Below, piece by piece: positions 8,404 through 16,692 of a stretch of DNA of 64,000 nt. The stretch's first letter is position 1; each line of letters begins with the position of its first letter. Origin of the DNA: Paenibacillus xylanilyticus (GTDB lineage Bacteria > Bacillota > Bacilli > Paenibacillales > Paenibacillaceae); the NCBI RefSeq assembly GCF_009664365.1, contig NZ_CP044310.1:817001-881000 (forward strand), written 5' to 3'. Below the pieces are notes generated by a model that saw nothing but the letters and a program-made list of their open reading frames with translations, was not told the origin of the DNA and made no database searches. A program made the translations under genes and the position numbers.

Positions 8404-8444
8404 ACCGCAGTTCTCCTTTCATAAGGGGATGTTGCGGTCTTTTT
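8404..8444 (+). terminator. Leader hairpin upstream of a Cys-rich small gene
   Basis: The outer arms ACCGCA and TGCGGT and the inner arms TCTCCTT and AAGGGGA make a long hairpin followed by CTTTTT. A promoter-like TTGTAC-17-TATACT lies near 8339-8367. The next start codon is only 33 bases downstream, so the hairpin can act as an attenuator. Confidence 0.6.
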
Positions 8445-8476
8445 GCGTTTCCGAGACAAATTGGAGGATAGAGATT

Positions 8477-8620
8477 ATGAAATGCTGTACTTTTTGCTCG
8501 AAAGAGGCTGAGAAGTTGTTCAATCACATGACGCATGATATAGGGTCGCTCTGTCTTAATTGTTACTTGAAATTTCAGGGGTCATGTGCGGTGTGTAGTG
8601 AAAGTCCATGCCTGATGTAG
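8477..8620 (+). CDS. Cys-rich zinc-ribbon-like small protein, 47 residues
   Basis: ATG 8477 follows TTGGAGG. The peptide has CCTFC, CLNC and CAVC pairs, which suggest zinc binding. The TAG stop at 8618-8620 is followed in the same frame by 36 more sense codons (8621-8731) that read like protein and end at TAA. The gene may therefore have been longer, or two coupled ORFs may exist (TTG start at 8621). The function is unknown. Confidence 0.45.
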   Translation: MKCCTFCSKEAEKLFNHMTHDIGSLCLNCYLKFQGSCAVCSESPCLM

Positions 8621-8906
8621 TTGCATGAAGGGATTAAATACAGAGTGGAGTCAAAGTTCATCGGCTTGGGAGAGAAAAATAATATTGTATTTGATGGTTA
8701 TTATGCAGAAATTCGTCGTGGTTTTCCATAAATGATGGTATGAGATGGCAGGAATAACAGTGGATCGGGAAATTGAGTGATATGATAGGTAAGCGTTGAT
8801 TAATACCAATCACAAACTAAGTCACAACCCCCAATTATTTACGGAGATTATGGAGGTAGCCTATAATAGAACGATAGGGAATAACTGGAGTAGGGAGAGT
8901 GGGGAC

Positions 8907-9533
8907 ATGACTTTAAAGGATAAGATCATCAGTTATCTGAAAGACAAGGATGGCTTGACCGATCGTGAAATTGCGAATGGGATATTGGGTTTAAATGAGC
9001 CTCAGCAGGCAGTAAACCAGGTATGCAGGGCTTTGGAAGGCAAAGGGTTGATCAAAAGGGAAAATCGTAGAGATGGATTAATCGGCAACTACTTAGTGAC
9101 TGAGGGCATGCATTCTGTGCCAACTCCAGTCGTTAAGGCAAAGCAGATGACGGTGGAATTCTCGGTATTTAAAGAAGATAATCTCAAGCAGATTTTGAAG
9201 GACTACTTACAAGCAAACGGTTGGGAAACCCAAATAGCTTGGGGGAAGACGCCTGGAATCGATATCTATGCCAATAAAGGAACAGAAAGATGGATTATTG
9301 AGGTCAAAGGGTTAGGATCCTTGAGTGCGATGAACGTGAATTACTTTCTTGGTGTACTGGCTGAAACGCTTCAACGAATGGATGATCCGAATGCAAAATA
9401 TAGTATTGCATTACCCGATGTGAGGCAGTTCCGTAATCTTTGGGGTAGGCTTCCACTGTTAGCAAAGAAGCGAACTGGAATTACAGCAATATTTATTGAT
9501 GAGCAGGGTAATATCGATGAAAGTGAAAATTAA
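8907..9533 (+). CDS. Winged-helix plus PD-(D/E)XK-like protein, 208 residues
   Basis: ATG 8907 follows GGGAGAG. Residues 1-55 look like a winged helix (LTDREIANGIL, then CRALEGKGLIKRE). The C-terminal part has GIDIYANK and then WIIEVKG, the Asp...Glu-X-Lys core of the PD-(D/E)XK fold. Similar fusions occur among restriction-like and recombination nucleases. A longer in-frame extension back to 8796 lacks a ribosome site. Its role is not known; DNA binding and cleavage are inferred. Confidence 0.6.
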   Translation: MTLKDKIISYLKDKDGLTDREIANGILGLNEPQQAVNQVCRALEGKGLIKRENRRDGLIGNYLVTEGMHSVPTPVVKAKQMTVEFSVFKEDNLKQILKDYLQANGWETQIAWGKTPGIDIYANKGTERWIIEVKGLGSLSAMNVNYFLGVLAETLQRMDDPNAKYSIALPDVRQFRNLWGRLPLLAKKRTGITAIFIDEQGNIDESEN

Positions 9534-9966
9534 TGCTCCTTCTTCAGTTCTGCATAAATAAATATCTAAAAAGATTGTTCAAAATATCAAGTTGATTTGT
9601 AATTCACCATGTCAGACAATCCCAGAGGTATGACACCGATTCCCTTCTATGCTTGGTATTTTGCAGATTGCGTATGTTTCTTTACAGTCGTTTTACGTTC
9701 AAGATTACAATTAACGCCTTCGCTTTGCACTATTCTAATGATTGATTGGCAGTCATCATGCGGAAGCCTCATACATAAGATAGATTGCATCCAACGTACT
9801 AAATACAACAAAGCATCGATATACGAGGATCATCTTCACTGAGATGCATATTCGTCATATTAATTGATGTTAACCATCCAAGTCAGGTACCGCACAACAC
9901 TTTAATGCGGTAAACTACTGGAATATTATTCTTCTAAATAAAAGCTTTTATAAGGGAGTGATACGA
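9534..9966. other. Spacer without a supported gene
   Basis: A 77-codon open frame at 9609-9842 has no ribosome site and an unlikely composition. The only clear element is the AAGGGAG site just before the next gene. Confidence 0.5.
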
Positions 9967-10593
9967 ATGAAGATGGATGCGGTATTTGATCCAACAAAGA
10001 AGTACAGATATTTGCTATCTCGTGAGTGGGATGCTTCTTTGCCGAGGTTGTTATACGTCATGTTAAATCCCAGCACGGCAAGTCATGAAGAGGAGGACCA
10101 AACCTCTAAACAGTGTCTTTATTTTGCCAAAAAGTTTGGCTTTGGATCGTTAGAAATCGTTAATCTATATGCTATCATTTCAACAGATCCAAATCAGCTC
10201 AAATTCGTGCACGATCCAATTGGTGATGAGAACGATAAATTCATTCTTGAAGCCGCAAGTAGAGCAACGACAATTATTGTTTCTTGGGGAGAAAAGCATT
10301 TTATCAATCAACGGCATAATAAAGTTGCGAGACTTCTCACCTCCAAGGGACACCAACTACACTGCTTGGGTATAGCTAAATCAGGTCATCCAAGACATCC
10401 CTCCCGCATGAGTCATAGCATCGAATCTCTGACTTTATATTCAACAGACGATTATTTGAGAAAATTGCATGCACCTCAGAAAGTCATTTCGTTAGTGCCC
10501 ACTATTATGAACAGTAAATTGAAGAGTCCAGATGGATATGATCCAGTTACAGGATCCGATTATGATTTTCACAAGGATGTAATGGAGGATTGA
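9967..10593 (+). CDS. DUF1643 family protein, 208 residues
   Basis: The family signature MLNPSTA is present near residue 31, followed by the expected VNLYAI, a later VSWGE and a GHPRHPS stretch. ATG 9967 has AAGGGAG eight bases upstream, which decides it over the GTG at 9958. DUF1643 proteins are common on phages, plasmids and islands; their biochemical role is not settled. The family call is strong, the function unknown. Confidence 0.85.
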   Translation: MKMDAVFDPTKKYRYLLSREWDASLPRLLYVMLNPSTASHEEEDQTSKQCLYFAKKFGFGSLEIVNLYAIISTDPNQLKFVHDPIGDENDKFILEAASRATTIIVSWGEKHFINQRHNKVARLLTSKGHQLHCLGIAKSGHPRHPSRMSHSIESLTLYSTDDYLRKLHAPQKVISLVPTIMNSKLKSPDGYDPVTGSDYDFHKDVMED

Positions 10594-10691
10594 AATAATC
10601 ATTTGTGTTGATGTGGTTTACATTGTAACAACATCCAAATTCTTGTTGACTGGCTAAATGCGATATAATATTCTCATATGGAAAGTGATAG

Positions 10692-10723
10692 GTGCTCGGT
10701 CATGGATGACTGGGCACTTTTTT
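10692..10723 (+). terminator. Leader hairpin before a small two-gene unit
   Basis: GTGCTCGGTCA and TGACTGGGCAC pair fully if G-U is allowed, with a TGGA loop and a TTTTTT tail. A TATAAT lies about 30 bases upstream (near 10664), and the next ORF starts 30 bases downstream. It is likely an attenuator or an insulating terminator. Confidence 0.65.
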
Positions 10724-10752
10724 ATAAAACTTCATTTTAAACGAGGACAAAG

Positions 10753-10932
10753 ATGATGGCTAAGGTAAATCGGAAACCTAAAAAGGATTTGAAATACGAA
10801 ATGCAGACAAGAAAGATAGGACAAAGAGAATTAGAAATGACGCAAGAAGCATTATGTCTGTTGAGAAATCATAAATATCTGGTTCTTGATTGTTATTTGA
10901 GAAGGAAACGAGGAGGGAAGGGAATTGACTGA
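10753..10932 (+). CDS. Small basic protein, 59 residues
   Basis: The ORF has two adjacent ATGs after ACGAGGACAAAG and a very Lys/Arg-rich sequence with a helical middle (RELEMTQEALCLL). It overlaps the next gene by eight bases, so the two are probably co-translated. No family is recognised. Confidence 0.45.
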   Translation: MMAKVNRKPKKDLKYEMQTRKIGQRELEMTQEALCLLRNHKYLVLDCYLRRKRGGKGID

Positions 10933-11497
10933 CGAGATCCACCAATTAATAGACATTCATGATCGAGCTTCTGCTAATGAATGCCTCAGAAGGAGAGATG
11001 AACGTAGGCGTCGGCTTATTGCTTCTCGTATGTTGCAGTTGGGTGAGCGTGATCATAAGTATATCAAACAAATTACTCTTTGCCGTATAGAAGAAATTGA
11101 AGGATTAAAGACATACCTGACGATGGAGCAAGTAATGCATGAGCTTGGGTTATCAGAGATGAGTTTAAAAAAATACATCCGACAATGTGGACTAACTGTT
11201 TATAATCGAATGATTCCTCGATATGCGATTGAACTTGCGAAGGATTCTGTTTATGGAATTCTGATGCAGAAAGAGTATCAGGATAAAAAGTTGAAAACAC
11301 AAACCCAAGAAGAATACCTTCTTGAGATCCAAGAACGAATTGCTGAGTATGAGGAAATATTTTTAGGAGGATTTTGGGAGTTATATGGACATTTAACTGA
11401 TGAAGAGTTAGATTTAATGGACGAAGGTATGGAAATTAAGGCTTGGAAAGTCTTAATTGAGGAGTTGCGGGAAATTCAATCAAGAATAGGGGAGTGA
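10925..11497 (+). CDS. HTH-containing small protein, 190 residues
   Basis: The TTG start at 10925 follows AGGAGGGAAGG. Residues 65-90 (TMEQVMHELGLSEMSLKKYI) fit a MerR/excisionase-like helix-turn-helix, preceded by an arginine-rich helix and followed by an acidic coiled region (EEYLLEIQERIAEYEE). It is probably a DNA-binding accessory factor of the island. The target is unknown. Confidence 0.55.
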   Translation: MTDEIHQLIDIHDRASANECLRRRDERRRRLIASRMLQLGERDHKYIKQITLCRIEEIEGLKTYLTMEQVMHELGLSEMSLKKYIRQCGLTVYNRMIPRYAIELAKDSVYGILMQKEYQDKKLKTQTQEEYLLEIQERIAEYEEIFLGGFWELYGHLTDEELDLMDEGMEIKAWKVLIEELREIQSRIGE

Positions 11498-11503
11498 GAT
11501 ACG

Positions 11504-11683
11504 ATGCGAGCTAAGATCGCACCTATGGGGAAAAAGAGAATCACACATCTATCGAATAAGTCAACGACAAAGATATTCTCCGAATTGACGTCGATGAATT
11601 GGACCGATCAAAGGCTTATTACCTTCAGAAAGTATGGAGGTTTCCGATACAGGTGGGTCATTCCTTCAACTTTTATAATTTGA
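11504..11683 (+). CDS. Small basic protein, 59 residues
   Basis: The ORF begins seven bases after the preceding stop and ends two bases before the next GTG start, so it fits an operon. It is rich in Lys, Arg and aromatics. No homology is recognised. Confidence 0.4.
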   Translation: MRAKIAPMGKKRITHLSNKSTTKIFSELTSMNWTDQRLITFRKYGGFRYRWVIPSTFII

Positions 11684-11684
11684 G

Positions 11685-11966
11685 GTGAGTAAGATATCTA
11701 AATATACTTGTCGTTGCTGTGGATACATTACTTTAGAAAGTGAGATTCATGATATTTGCTCCATTTGCTGGTGGCAGGATGACCCTGCTTGCTGGAATGA
11801 CCTTGACGCAAACGGAGGAGCTAACGGAAGCACATCGCTAAGACAAGCTAAAAAAAACTATATTGAGTTTGGAGCTTGTGATGAATGCATGCTTGACCTT
11901 GTACGTGCTCCAAGTATTGATGATGTTTGGGACCTCAAATGGAAACCATTTGAGGTCAATAGGTAA
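11685..11966 (+). CDS. CPCC-family cysteine-rich protein, 93 residues
   Basis: The N-terminus has CRCCGY, then DICSICWWQDD and NGGANG, which follows the Cys_rich_CPCC pattern closely (usual CPCCGY and ICPICFWEDD). The paired cysteines suggest a zinc site. The family is often found among polymorphic-toxin immunity genes, but no toxin is adjacent here. The GTG start lies one base after the preceding stop. Confidence 0.72.
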   Translation: MSKISKYTCRCCGYITLESEIHDICSICWWQDDPACWNDLDANGGANGSTSLRQAKKNYIEFGACDECMLDLVRAPSIDDVWDLKWKPFEVNR

Positions 11967-12137
11967 TGATATGCACGCTATTTATTTCTCCCCGCCCTCT
12001 CGCTATAACATAGGAATTCAAAAAAAAGCAGTAGGGAGCTACTATGGATTTCTGTTTCCAAGCACCAGGAGAGAGTCGAGCGATATTTCGAAATGGACGA
12101 GACTCATTTGAATGATTTAGAGCGGCAATCGTTATGC

Positions 12138-12485
12138 TTATCCTCTCCTCAGCATTTCCCTGATCAGTACGTAGTCATCGGAGTTCCAATCCCATATAAA
12201 GACTCCTTCCCTACAAACTAAGTGATCTTCCCATGGATAAAGCTCATCATCACAGGACGGTTTCCCATCGCTGTCGAAGCCTGTTTCTAATGCCTTCTTC
12301 TGCTCCTTAATTTCCTCCCGCAGAGCTTCGATACTTGTTAATTCGAGATGATTGATAATTGTAAGCACTCCTACAAGTCCTTCACTGTTATCGCAGTACA
12401 TATATTTAATACTATTATCATCTACTTTTGCTTGATTTTGTAAATTAAATGTTCTCCAGGCATTAAGTTCAATTTTGTTATTCAT
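12138..12485 (-). CDS. Hypothetical acidic protein, 115 residues
   Basis: The minus-strand gene has AAAGGAAA ten bases before ATG. The sequence is acidic, with a Trp-rich end (WEDH, FIWDWNSDD). Its upstream side carries a 17-base homopolymer tract (12503-12519). It follows another minus-strand gene and could be co-transcribed with it. The function is unknown. Confidence 0.5.
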   Translation of the reverse strand: MNNKIELNAWRTFNLQNQAKVDDNSIKYMYCDNSEGLVGVLTIINHLELTSIEALREEIKEQKKALETGFDSDGKPSCDDELYPWEDHLVCREGVFIWDWNSDDYVLIREMLRRG

Positions 12486-12502
12486 TTTGAATTTCCTTTG
12501 AT

Positions 12503-12519
12503 TTTTTTTTTTTTTTTTT
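12503..12519. repeat. 17-base T homopolymer between two minus-strand genes
   Basis: An uninterrupted run of 17 T (A on the coding strand) lies 18 bases before the start codon of the 115-residue gene. Such a tract can slip in length and change expression, so it could be a phase-variable switch. It may also be a sequencing-prone site. Confidence 0.7.
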
Positions 12520-12528
12520 GGATGGTTC

Positions 12529-12807
12529 TCATCTTATTTCAGAAGAGGTAGTATCCTTTACGATCTCATATTCTCCTTTCAATGTGTGTACAAGTCCCAA
12601 CTTAATAGAGTAAACTGTCGTGTTGCAGTGGTACATTTCTCTAAAGGCATATAGTTTGCCGTCTTTTTCGTAAAGGTCTGTGGAATCGGTCCTGAATTTT
12701 CGGTTGTATTTAACCTTACCGATCTCCTTATACCCCTTGTCTGCTAAGGCTTGAGAAGCAAAATAATAATGCTTACTGTCGTCAGTTTTTATAGTAATTA
12801 TCTTCAT
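12529..12807 (-). CDS. Hypothetical protein, 92 residues
   Basis: The ORF has a good GGGGGGA site before ATG 12807. It is a small alpha/beta protein with several Lys-Tyr pairs (KGYKEIGKVKY). It is first of a minus-strand pair. No family is recognised. Confidence 0.5.
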   Translation of the reverse strand: MKIITIKTDDSKHYYFASQALADKGYKEIGKVKYNRKFRTDSTDLYEKDGKLYAFREMYHCNTTVYSIKLGLVHTLKGEYEIVKDTTSSEIR

Positions 12808-13465
12808 GGTGTCCCCCCTCTAAGTGTACTAAAGGGTCGTAATTGCCTCTATAGTATCTTATGCACTTACTTAACTATGATAATTAATCATCAAACGATA
12901 AGTAGAGAGCGTTGGTCGAATTAGGTTTGACCACTTCTCTGCCTTGATTGATTCAAAAATTTCCACCATGGGTGTTTTTACCTTTCTGTAATAGTAGTAC
13001 CATATTAAACGATGAAATGAGGTTCAGGTTGCACCCCCTTGAAATTTTTTGGGAACTGATTGATTGGAAAAAAATACCAATAGCCGTCTTTTTACTTATA
13101 GTAGATTAAGCGTAAGCGTATAGAAGCTCATTTTAGGTCATGTTTTGTTCGAATGCTTTGTTGTTCAATGCCAGTATAATGAAGAGAGGAAGGCAATCGA
13201 GATCTAAATGTCAGTTGGCAAAGGTTTTGTGAGAAATCCGTCAAGAATTTCGAAGTTTGATAAGAAATGCTCGAAGATAAGGTGAGTACGAAGAAAGGGG
13301 CATCGTAGTCGTAATTAGGTATGGCTGTGCCAGTCTAATTCAATCAAACATATACTTGAAAGCCATAGTGCTGTATGTATTTTGTTGCAAAATAGAGGCT
13401 GATTTGAATGCAGTGATGGATTCAAAAAGCAATAAAGTTATAACAGTAACAATATTACATTTTTA
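12808..13465. other. AT-rich spacer, no gene seen
   Basis: Both strands carry frequent stops and no ribosome site with a usable frame. No array of repeats is present. Confidence 0.5.
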
Positions 13466-13494
13466 TTGACTGTCCCCCATTTCCAAATTAGTAT
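13466..13494 (+). promoter_or_regulatory. Sigma-A-type promoter
   Basis: TTGACT and TAGTAT are separated by exactly 17 bases. It drives a leader containing the peptide at 13529 and the hairpin at 13582. Confidence 0.6.
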
Positions 13495-13528
13495 TAGCAA
13501 TGGAATAGTGTAGGGGAGGTGATCGGGA

Positions 13529-13582
13529 ATGACTCCGATGCGTAGTAGTGTATTTAAAAATAACTCAATAAGAATCGAATGA
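13529..13582 (+). CDS. Leader peptide, 17 residues
   Basis: ATG follows the strong site GGGGAGGTGATC. The peptide stops at TGA 13580-13582, exactly where the terminator stem begins, so a ribosome on this frame would cover or free the hairpin. This is the layout of translation-controlled attenuation. Confidence 0.45.
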   Translation: MTPMRSSVFKNNSIRIE

Positions 13583-13620
13583 ACCACTTAGTCGAATGGC
13601 GGCTAAGTGGTTTTGTTTTT
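13582..13620 (+). terminator. Attenuator-like terminator
   Basis: AACCACTTAG and CTAAGTGGTT form a perfect 10-bp stem followed by TTGTTTTT, 40 bases before the ribosome site of the next small gene. Confidence 0.75.
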
Positions 13621-13659
13621 AATGGAGTTTTGATCGCAACAATATTGGAGGTGAAAACG

Positions 13660-13791
13660 GTGAAAATCGTGTTAGGAAGATTGAAGGAGCGGCAATTTGT
13701 ACAGAGCATTGTGATTGAGATCGTGGCTGATCTAACCATGCTTTCAACAGGGATTATAATCGGCTACTATTTTAAGACGATGATGGTTTAA
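13660..13791 (+). CDS. Small membrane-type protein, 43 residues
   Basis: GTG 13660 lies eight bases after GGAGG. The C-terminal half (MLSTGIIIGYYF) could be a membrane helix. A frame running through the hairpin is open back to 13579 but lacks a site. The function is unknown. Confidence 0.4.
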   Translation: MKIVLGRLKERQFVQSIVIEIVADLTMLSTGIIIGYYFKTMMV

Positions 13792-13853
13792 GAACAGGGG
13801 AGGGTGTAGAACCGCATGGCTATAAGGTTGGTAGTCAGTTGCTAATCGTATAT

Positions 13854-14012
13854 ATGGTTGAAATGACAGATGAAAAAAAGAAGGCTGTCGGTGATGCTGT
13901 TATGGATTTGGATGATGATGAGTTTATCATTCTGCTTCAATATAATCAGGCAATCTATGGAGATAAGAAAACTGGCAGGGTCGTTATCAGAGAGGTTATG
14001 AATTATTTTTGA
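13854..14012 (+). CDS. Small acidic protein, 52 residues
   Basis: The frame from ATG 13854 has a Lys-rich start and a DLDDDEF segment, and ends 20 bases before the next start. The ribosome site is poor. It may be part of a small-gene operon. It is unrecognised. Confidence 0.35.
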   Translation: MVEMTDEKKKAVGDAVMDLDDDEFIILLQYNQAIYGDKKTGRVVIREVMNYF

Positions 14013-14032
14013 AGGGTAGGGGGGAAGAATGC

Positions 14033-14368
14033 ATGGGTAAACGATTAATTAAGGATGAAATCAGTTGGGAGTTGGGACAGGCATACGGCATGACGAAGGC
14101 TATCCAAAGATTTATGGATCATTACTTTGACCAGCTAAAGGCAGAGTATTTCAAGATGTTGCGGGAGATAAATGACCTGGATTTGGTTGATCAAATCAAC
14201 GATGTCATATATACAACAAAACCGACACGAGATGATTGCATGTTAATGCTAAATTTGATTCATCAACAGCATATGGAGCAGATGAAGAGGAAACGAGAAG
14301 ATAGTCAAACACCATCTGAGGATGCCAGCAAAATGACGAGAGGGGATAATGGTATGGGGAGAAAGTGA
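14033..14368 (+). CDS. Hypothetical helical protein, 111 residues
   Basis: ATG 14033 follows AGGGGGGAAG. The sequence is mostly helical with many charged residues and a polar tail. No motif is recognised. It is part of the small-gene series at 13.6-15.2 kb. Confidence 0.5.
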   Translation: MGKRLIKDEISWELGQAYGMTKAIQRFMDHYFDQLKAEYFKMLREINDLDLVDQINDVIYTTKPTRDDCMLMLNLIHQQHMEQMKRKREDSQTPSEDASKMTRGDNGMGRK

Positions 14369-14650
14369 GTGATCTTGTGCCAGAGCTTGAGTAACAGGAA
14401 TTAGACGGAGAACCTTGGGACATCCATACGAGCGGTGAGCATAAATGGGAATTGTGGGACGGAGTAGCCCTTTAATCCTGATGGAATCGATAGGGATCGT
14501 CTTACTGTCTGCTTGGTTTATAATATGGGGATACGACACTTTCTTGAGATATTGTATGCGGGTTCAAGGAGCATATTGAAGGATCTTATAGAAGCTGAGA
14601 ACACAGACAGGGATAAAATAAACAATGTTATAATATGCGTAGAGTTGAAA

Positions 14651-14685
14651 CCGCCAGGATATTCGATGTGATTGGTGGCTTTTTT
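14651..14685 (+). terminator. Weak leader terminator
   Basis: CCGCCA pairs with TGGTGG (one G-U) and is followed by CTTTTTT. A TATAAT lies at 14629-14634 and the next start codon 20 bases downstream. The stem is short, so confidence is moderate. Confidence 0.45.
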
Positions 14686-14704
14686 ATACTGATTGGGGGC
14701 TGGA

Positions 14705-15154
14705 ATGTTGAAGTGGGATGAGGATTTCTTCAATCAATATATGGATGATCTTCAAATGCATTTGTTTGGGGGAATGAGCTTAGCAGAGATTATTGACTTG
14801 GCTAAAAGAGATCACCATAGAGCGATGCGGCTACTCAATCTGCATATCTTACGTAACAGAGTAGTATTTCACGATTTCTATAAGAGACGTGAGGAGCATG
14901 GGATTCAATCGATATTTGATCAGGTCATTTCAGCTCTATTTCATGAGATGGAGAGGAGCCCTGTAAAGCACGAGATTGTTAAGGTACTTGGAATCGAAGA
15001 AAGCATGATTGAAAGTAAGGTGGGAAAATATGAGCTTAAAGAGTTTCAGAAAGATCTCTTGGCATACGGAATGTACTGGAGGAAAAGGAAAGGCGACTTA
15101 GCCAACCTTAGACAAAAAATCCAGGACGAGAGGAATTTGGGGGAACTGGAGTAG
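14705..15154 (+). CDS. Hypothetical helical protein, 149 residues
   Basis: ATG 14705 has GGGGGCTGG just upstream. The protein is mostly helical and charged, resembles its upstream neighbour in style (DQ.. HR.. MR.. L), and has no named domain. The leader hairpin ahead suggests conditional expression. Confidence 0.5.
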   Translation: MLKWDEDFFNQYMDDLQMHLFGGMSLAEIIDLAKRDHHRAMRLLNLHILRNRVVFHDFYKRREEHGIQSIFDQVISALFHEMERSPVKHEIVKVLGIEESMIESKVGKYELKEFQKDLLAYGMYWRKRKGDLANLRQKIQDERNLGELE

Positions 15155-15448
15155 TAGTTATGCAGATATTATGACCATATGCATAAGACATTCATAACAG
15201 TTATTAACAAGTGGAGATGTATTTATGTGGGACGCTTCAGTCCTTATGTATAAGTTAAGATAGAGTTATGAGGATGTACGAAACAGGTATGAAGATGTAC
15301 GATCAATTGTGAACAATTCTAATCAAATGAAGAAGCGACTGTATTAGCCTGTGGATGAAACCTTAGTAACTAATCCTGACTCCACTATTTTACTGATTAA
15401 TATTCCCCCTCAGTTGATACGGTGTGTGTGATTTCATTTAGACAAGCA

Positions 15449-15477
15449 TTGTTTACGTCTCGAACGCTTGTTATAAT
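15449..15477 (+). promoter_or_regulatory. Promoter upstream of the RecB/Cas4-like nuclease
   Basis: TTGTTT and TATAAT are 17 bases apart. LexA-like boxes overlap the -10 and the start region. The stretch from 15155 to this promoter holds no gene that I can support. Confidence 0.6.
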
Positions 15478-15496
15478 TGAACCGAACGTATGTTCT
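15461..15496 (+). promoter_or_regulatory. Two LexA (DinR)-like SOS boxes
   Basis: CGAACGTATGTTCT at 15483-15496 matches the Gram-positive LexA consensus CGAACRNRYGTTYC at 13 of 14 positions. A weaker copy, CGAACGCTTGTTAT, at 15461-15474 covers the -10. Control of the downstream nuclease by DNA damage is a reasonable inference. Confidence 0.6.
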
Positions 15497-15517
15497 TATA
15501 AAGGGGTGGAGATCTAT

Positions 15518-15619
15518 ATGCAGTACCGAGTCACACGAGACAATAATATATTCAGTAGTATTCAGAAGCATGCCTCCAGTATCAGGAATGGAGAGCGTGC
15601 TTTTTTTATATCGTTGTGA
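15518..15619 (+). CDS. Leader peptide overlapping a terminator, 33 residues
   Basis: ATG follows GGGGTGGAG. The frame reads through the hairpin at 15566-15602, as in other leaders of this region. It has no recognisable function as a protein. Confidence 0.35.
   Translation: MQYRVTRDNNIFSSIQKHASSIRNGERAFFISL
15566..15608 (+). terminator. Leader terminator before the nuclease gene
   Basis: AAGCATGCCTCCA and TGGAGAGCGTGCTT pair with minor bulges and are followed by a T run. Confidence 0.6.
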
Positions 15620-15724
15620 TGAGAACGGTATAGGAATGAGTATTTGAAATGATTTTAGGTTATATGGAACCAAATCATGACAGGGCGTGCCTTATTTTGA
15701 ATGTAAACAGTATGCGAGGGGGGA

Positions 15725-16663
15725 GTGAGGGAAGTGAATATAAAATATCCTGAGTTCTCATGGAGTTTGAGCCGCCATAAAACGTTATCCGAGTGTGCCC
15801 GTCGCTACTACTTCAGTTACTATGCCTCTCCCATTGGAAGACGAAGGAATGCGTCCAACCTCCAAAAGCATGCTTGGAGACTGAAGAATCTGCAATCACT
15901 GGCAATGGTCTTCGGCTCTTCAGTGCACGAACAAATACATCGAATTGTAAATTCATTAGATGAACTGAAGGAACTGCCTCTACAGCTTGAGATTATGGCG
16001 AATATAAGCTCAGACTTGAACAAATCTTATTGTGATTCAAAGTATCGCCAGAATCTATGGTTAGAGATGCCGAGTGATTATTTGATTTTGTCTGAAATCT
16101 ACTTTGATGGTGAATTATCGCTTGAAGCAATTTCGGAATATCAACAAAGATTTCCAGATACAGTTCACAATCTAATTTCCTGCAATACGGTTAATGACTT
16201 GTTTCGGCGGCGGAAAGATACGAAATTGATAGCGTCAGAACGGTTCGGATTTATTGAAGTTAGGGGCGTTAAGGTTTGGATCGTAATGGATCTTTTGTAC
16301 AGGCACTTGGGGAATGGAAAGTATGGTATAACTGATTTCAAGACTGGCAAGAGAAGTGAAAATGATCGAACACAGCTCGCCCTTTATGCCAAGTTCGTAA
16401 AAGAATCATTCCAGATCGTCACTGAGGATCAGATTGAGCTTCGGAACGAGTATCTAAACGATGGTTCATTTGTTTCATTCGCCCCAACTCGCTACGATTT
16501 TCAAAATATTGATTATCTCATTCATACCAGCATCGATTGGATGCAGTCTTACTTACAGGATATTTAGAATAATGTGCCGCTCGAAATGGAGGCGTTTGAG
16601 CAGACAAAGTACGAGCCAACGTGTAGGAGCTGTCAGTTTAGGGAGCTGTTTGGGAAAGCGTGA
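15725..16663 (+). pseudogene. RecB/Cas4-like PD-(D/E)XK nuclease with in-frame amber codon
   Basis: Residues 1-280 read as a RecB-family nuclease: LSECARRYYFSYY with the N-terminal cysteine, the GSSVHEQIH motif, VWIVMDLLYR and ITDFKTGK (Asp...Asp-X-Lys), then a TQLALYA helix typical of motif QxxxY. A TAG at 16565-16567 stops the frame, but 31 further in-frame codons end in EPTCRSCQFRELFG, the place where family members have their Fe-S cluster cysteines. The last cysteine expected there is Phe. The gene is therefore truncated or needs read-through. GTG 15725 or 15734 follows GGGGGGAG. LexA-like boxes lie upstream. Cas4, AddB or a standalone exonuclease are possible relatives; no CRISPR is near. 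Confidence 0.75.
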
Positions 16664-16669
16664 GCATTC

Positions 16670-16692
16670 TAAAAGTTGTATCTGGACGTTCG
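16670..16692 (+). repeat. Left 23-bp terminal inverted repeat
   Basis: The repeat starts TAAAAGTTGTATCTGGACG and matches the reverse complement of 36900-36922 at every base. Further copies of its first half lie at 16734-16745 (same direction) and 16782-16793 (inverted), and a perfect 16-bp palindrome lies at 16888-16903. The remaining bases up to 17172 hold no gene. Confidence 0.8.

Noticed and set aside
8477-8731. Reassigned amber codon in the island
   Set aside because: Two genes have TAG followed by coding-like sequence in frame, but many other island genes end normally at TAG and no suppressor tRNA is seen. Decay is simpler.
9609-9842. A 77-codon open frame
   Set aside because: It lacks a ribosome site, has a Cys/Phe/Trp-rich random-looking product, and does not follow the codon use of neighbours.
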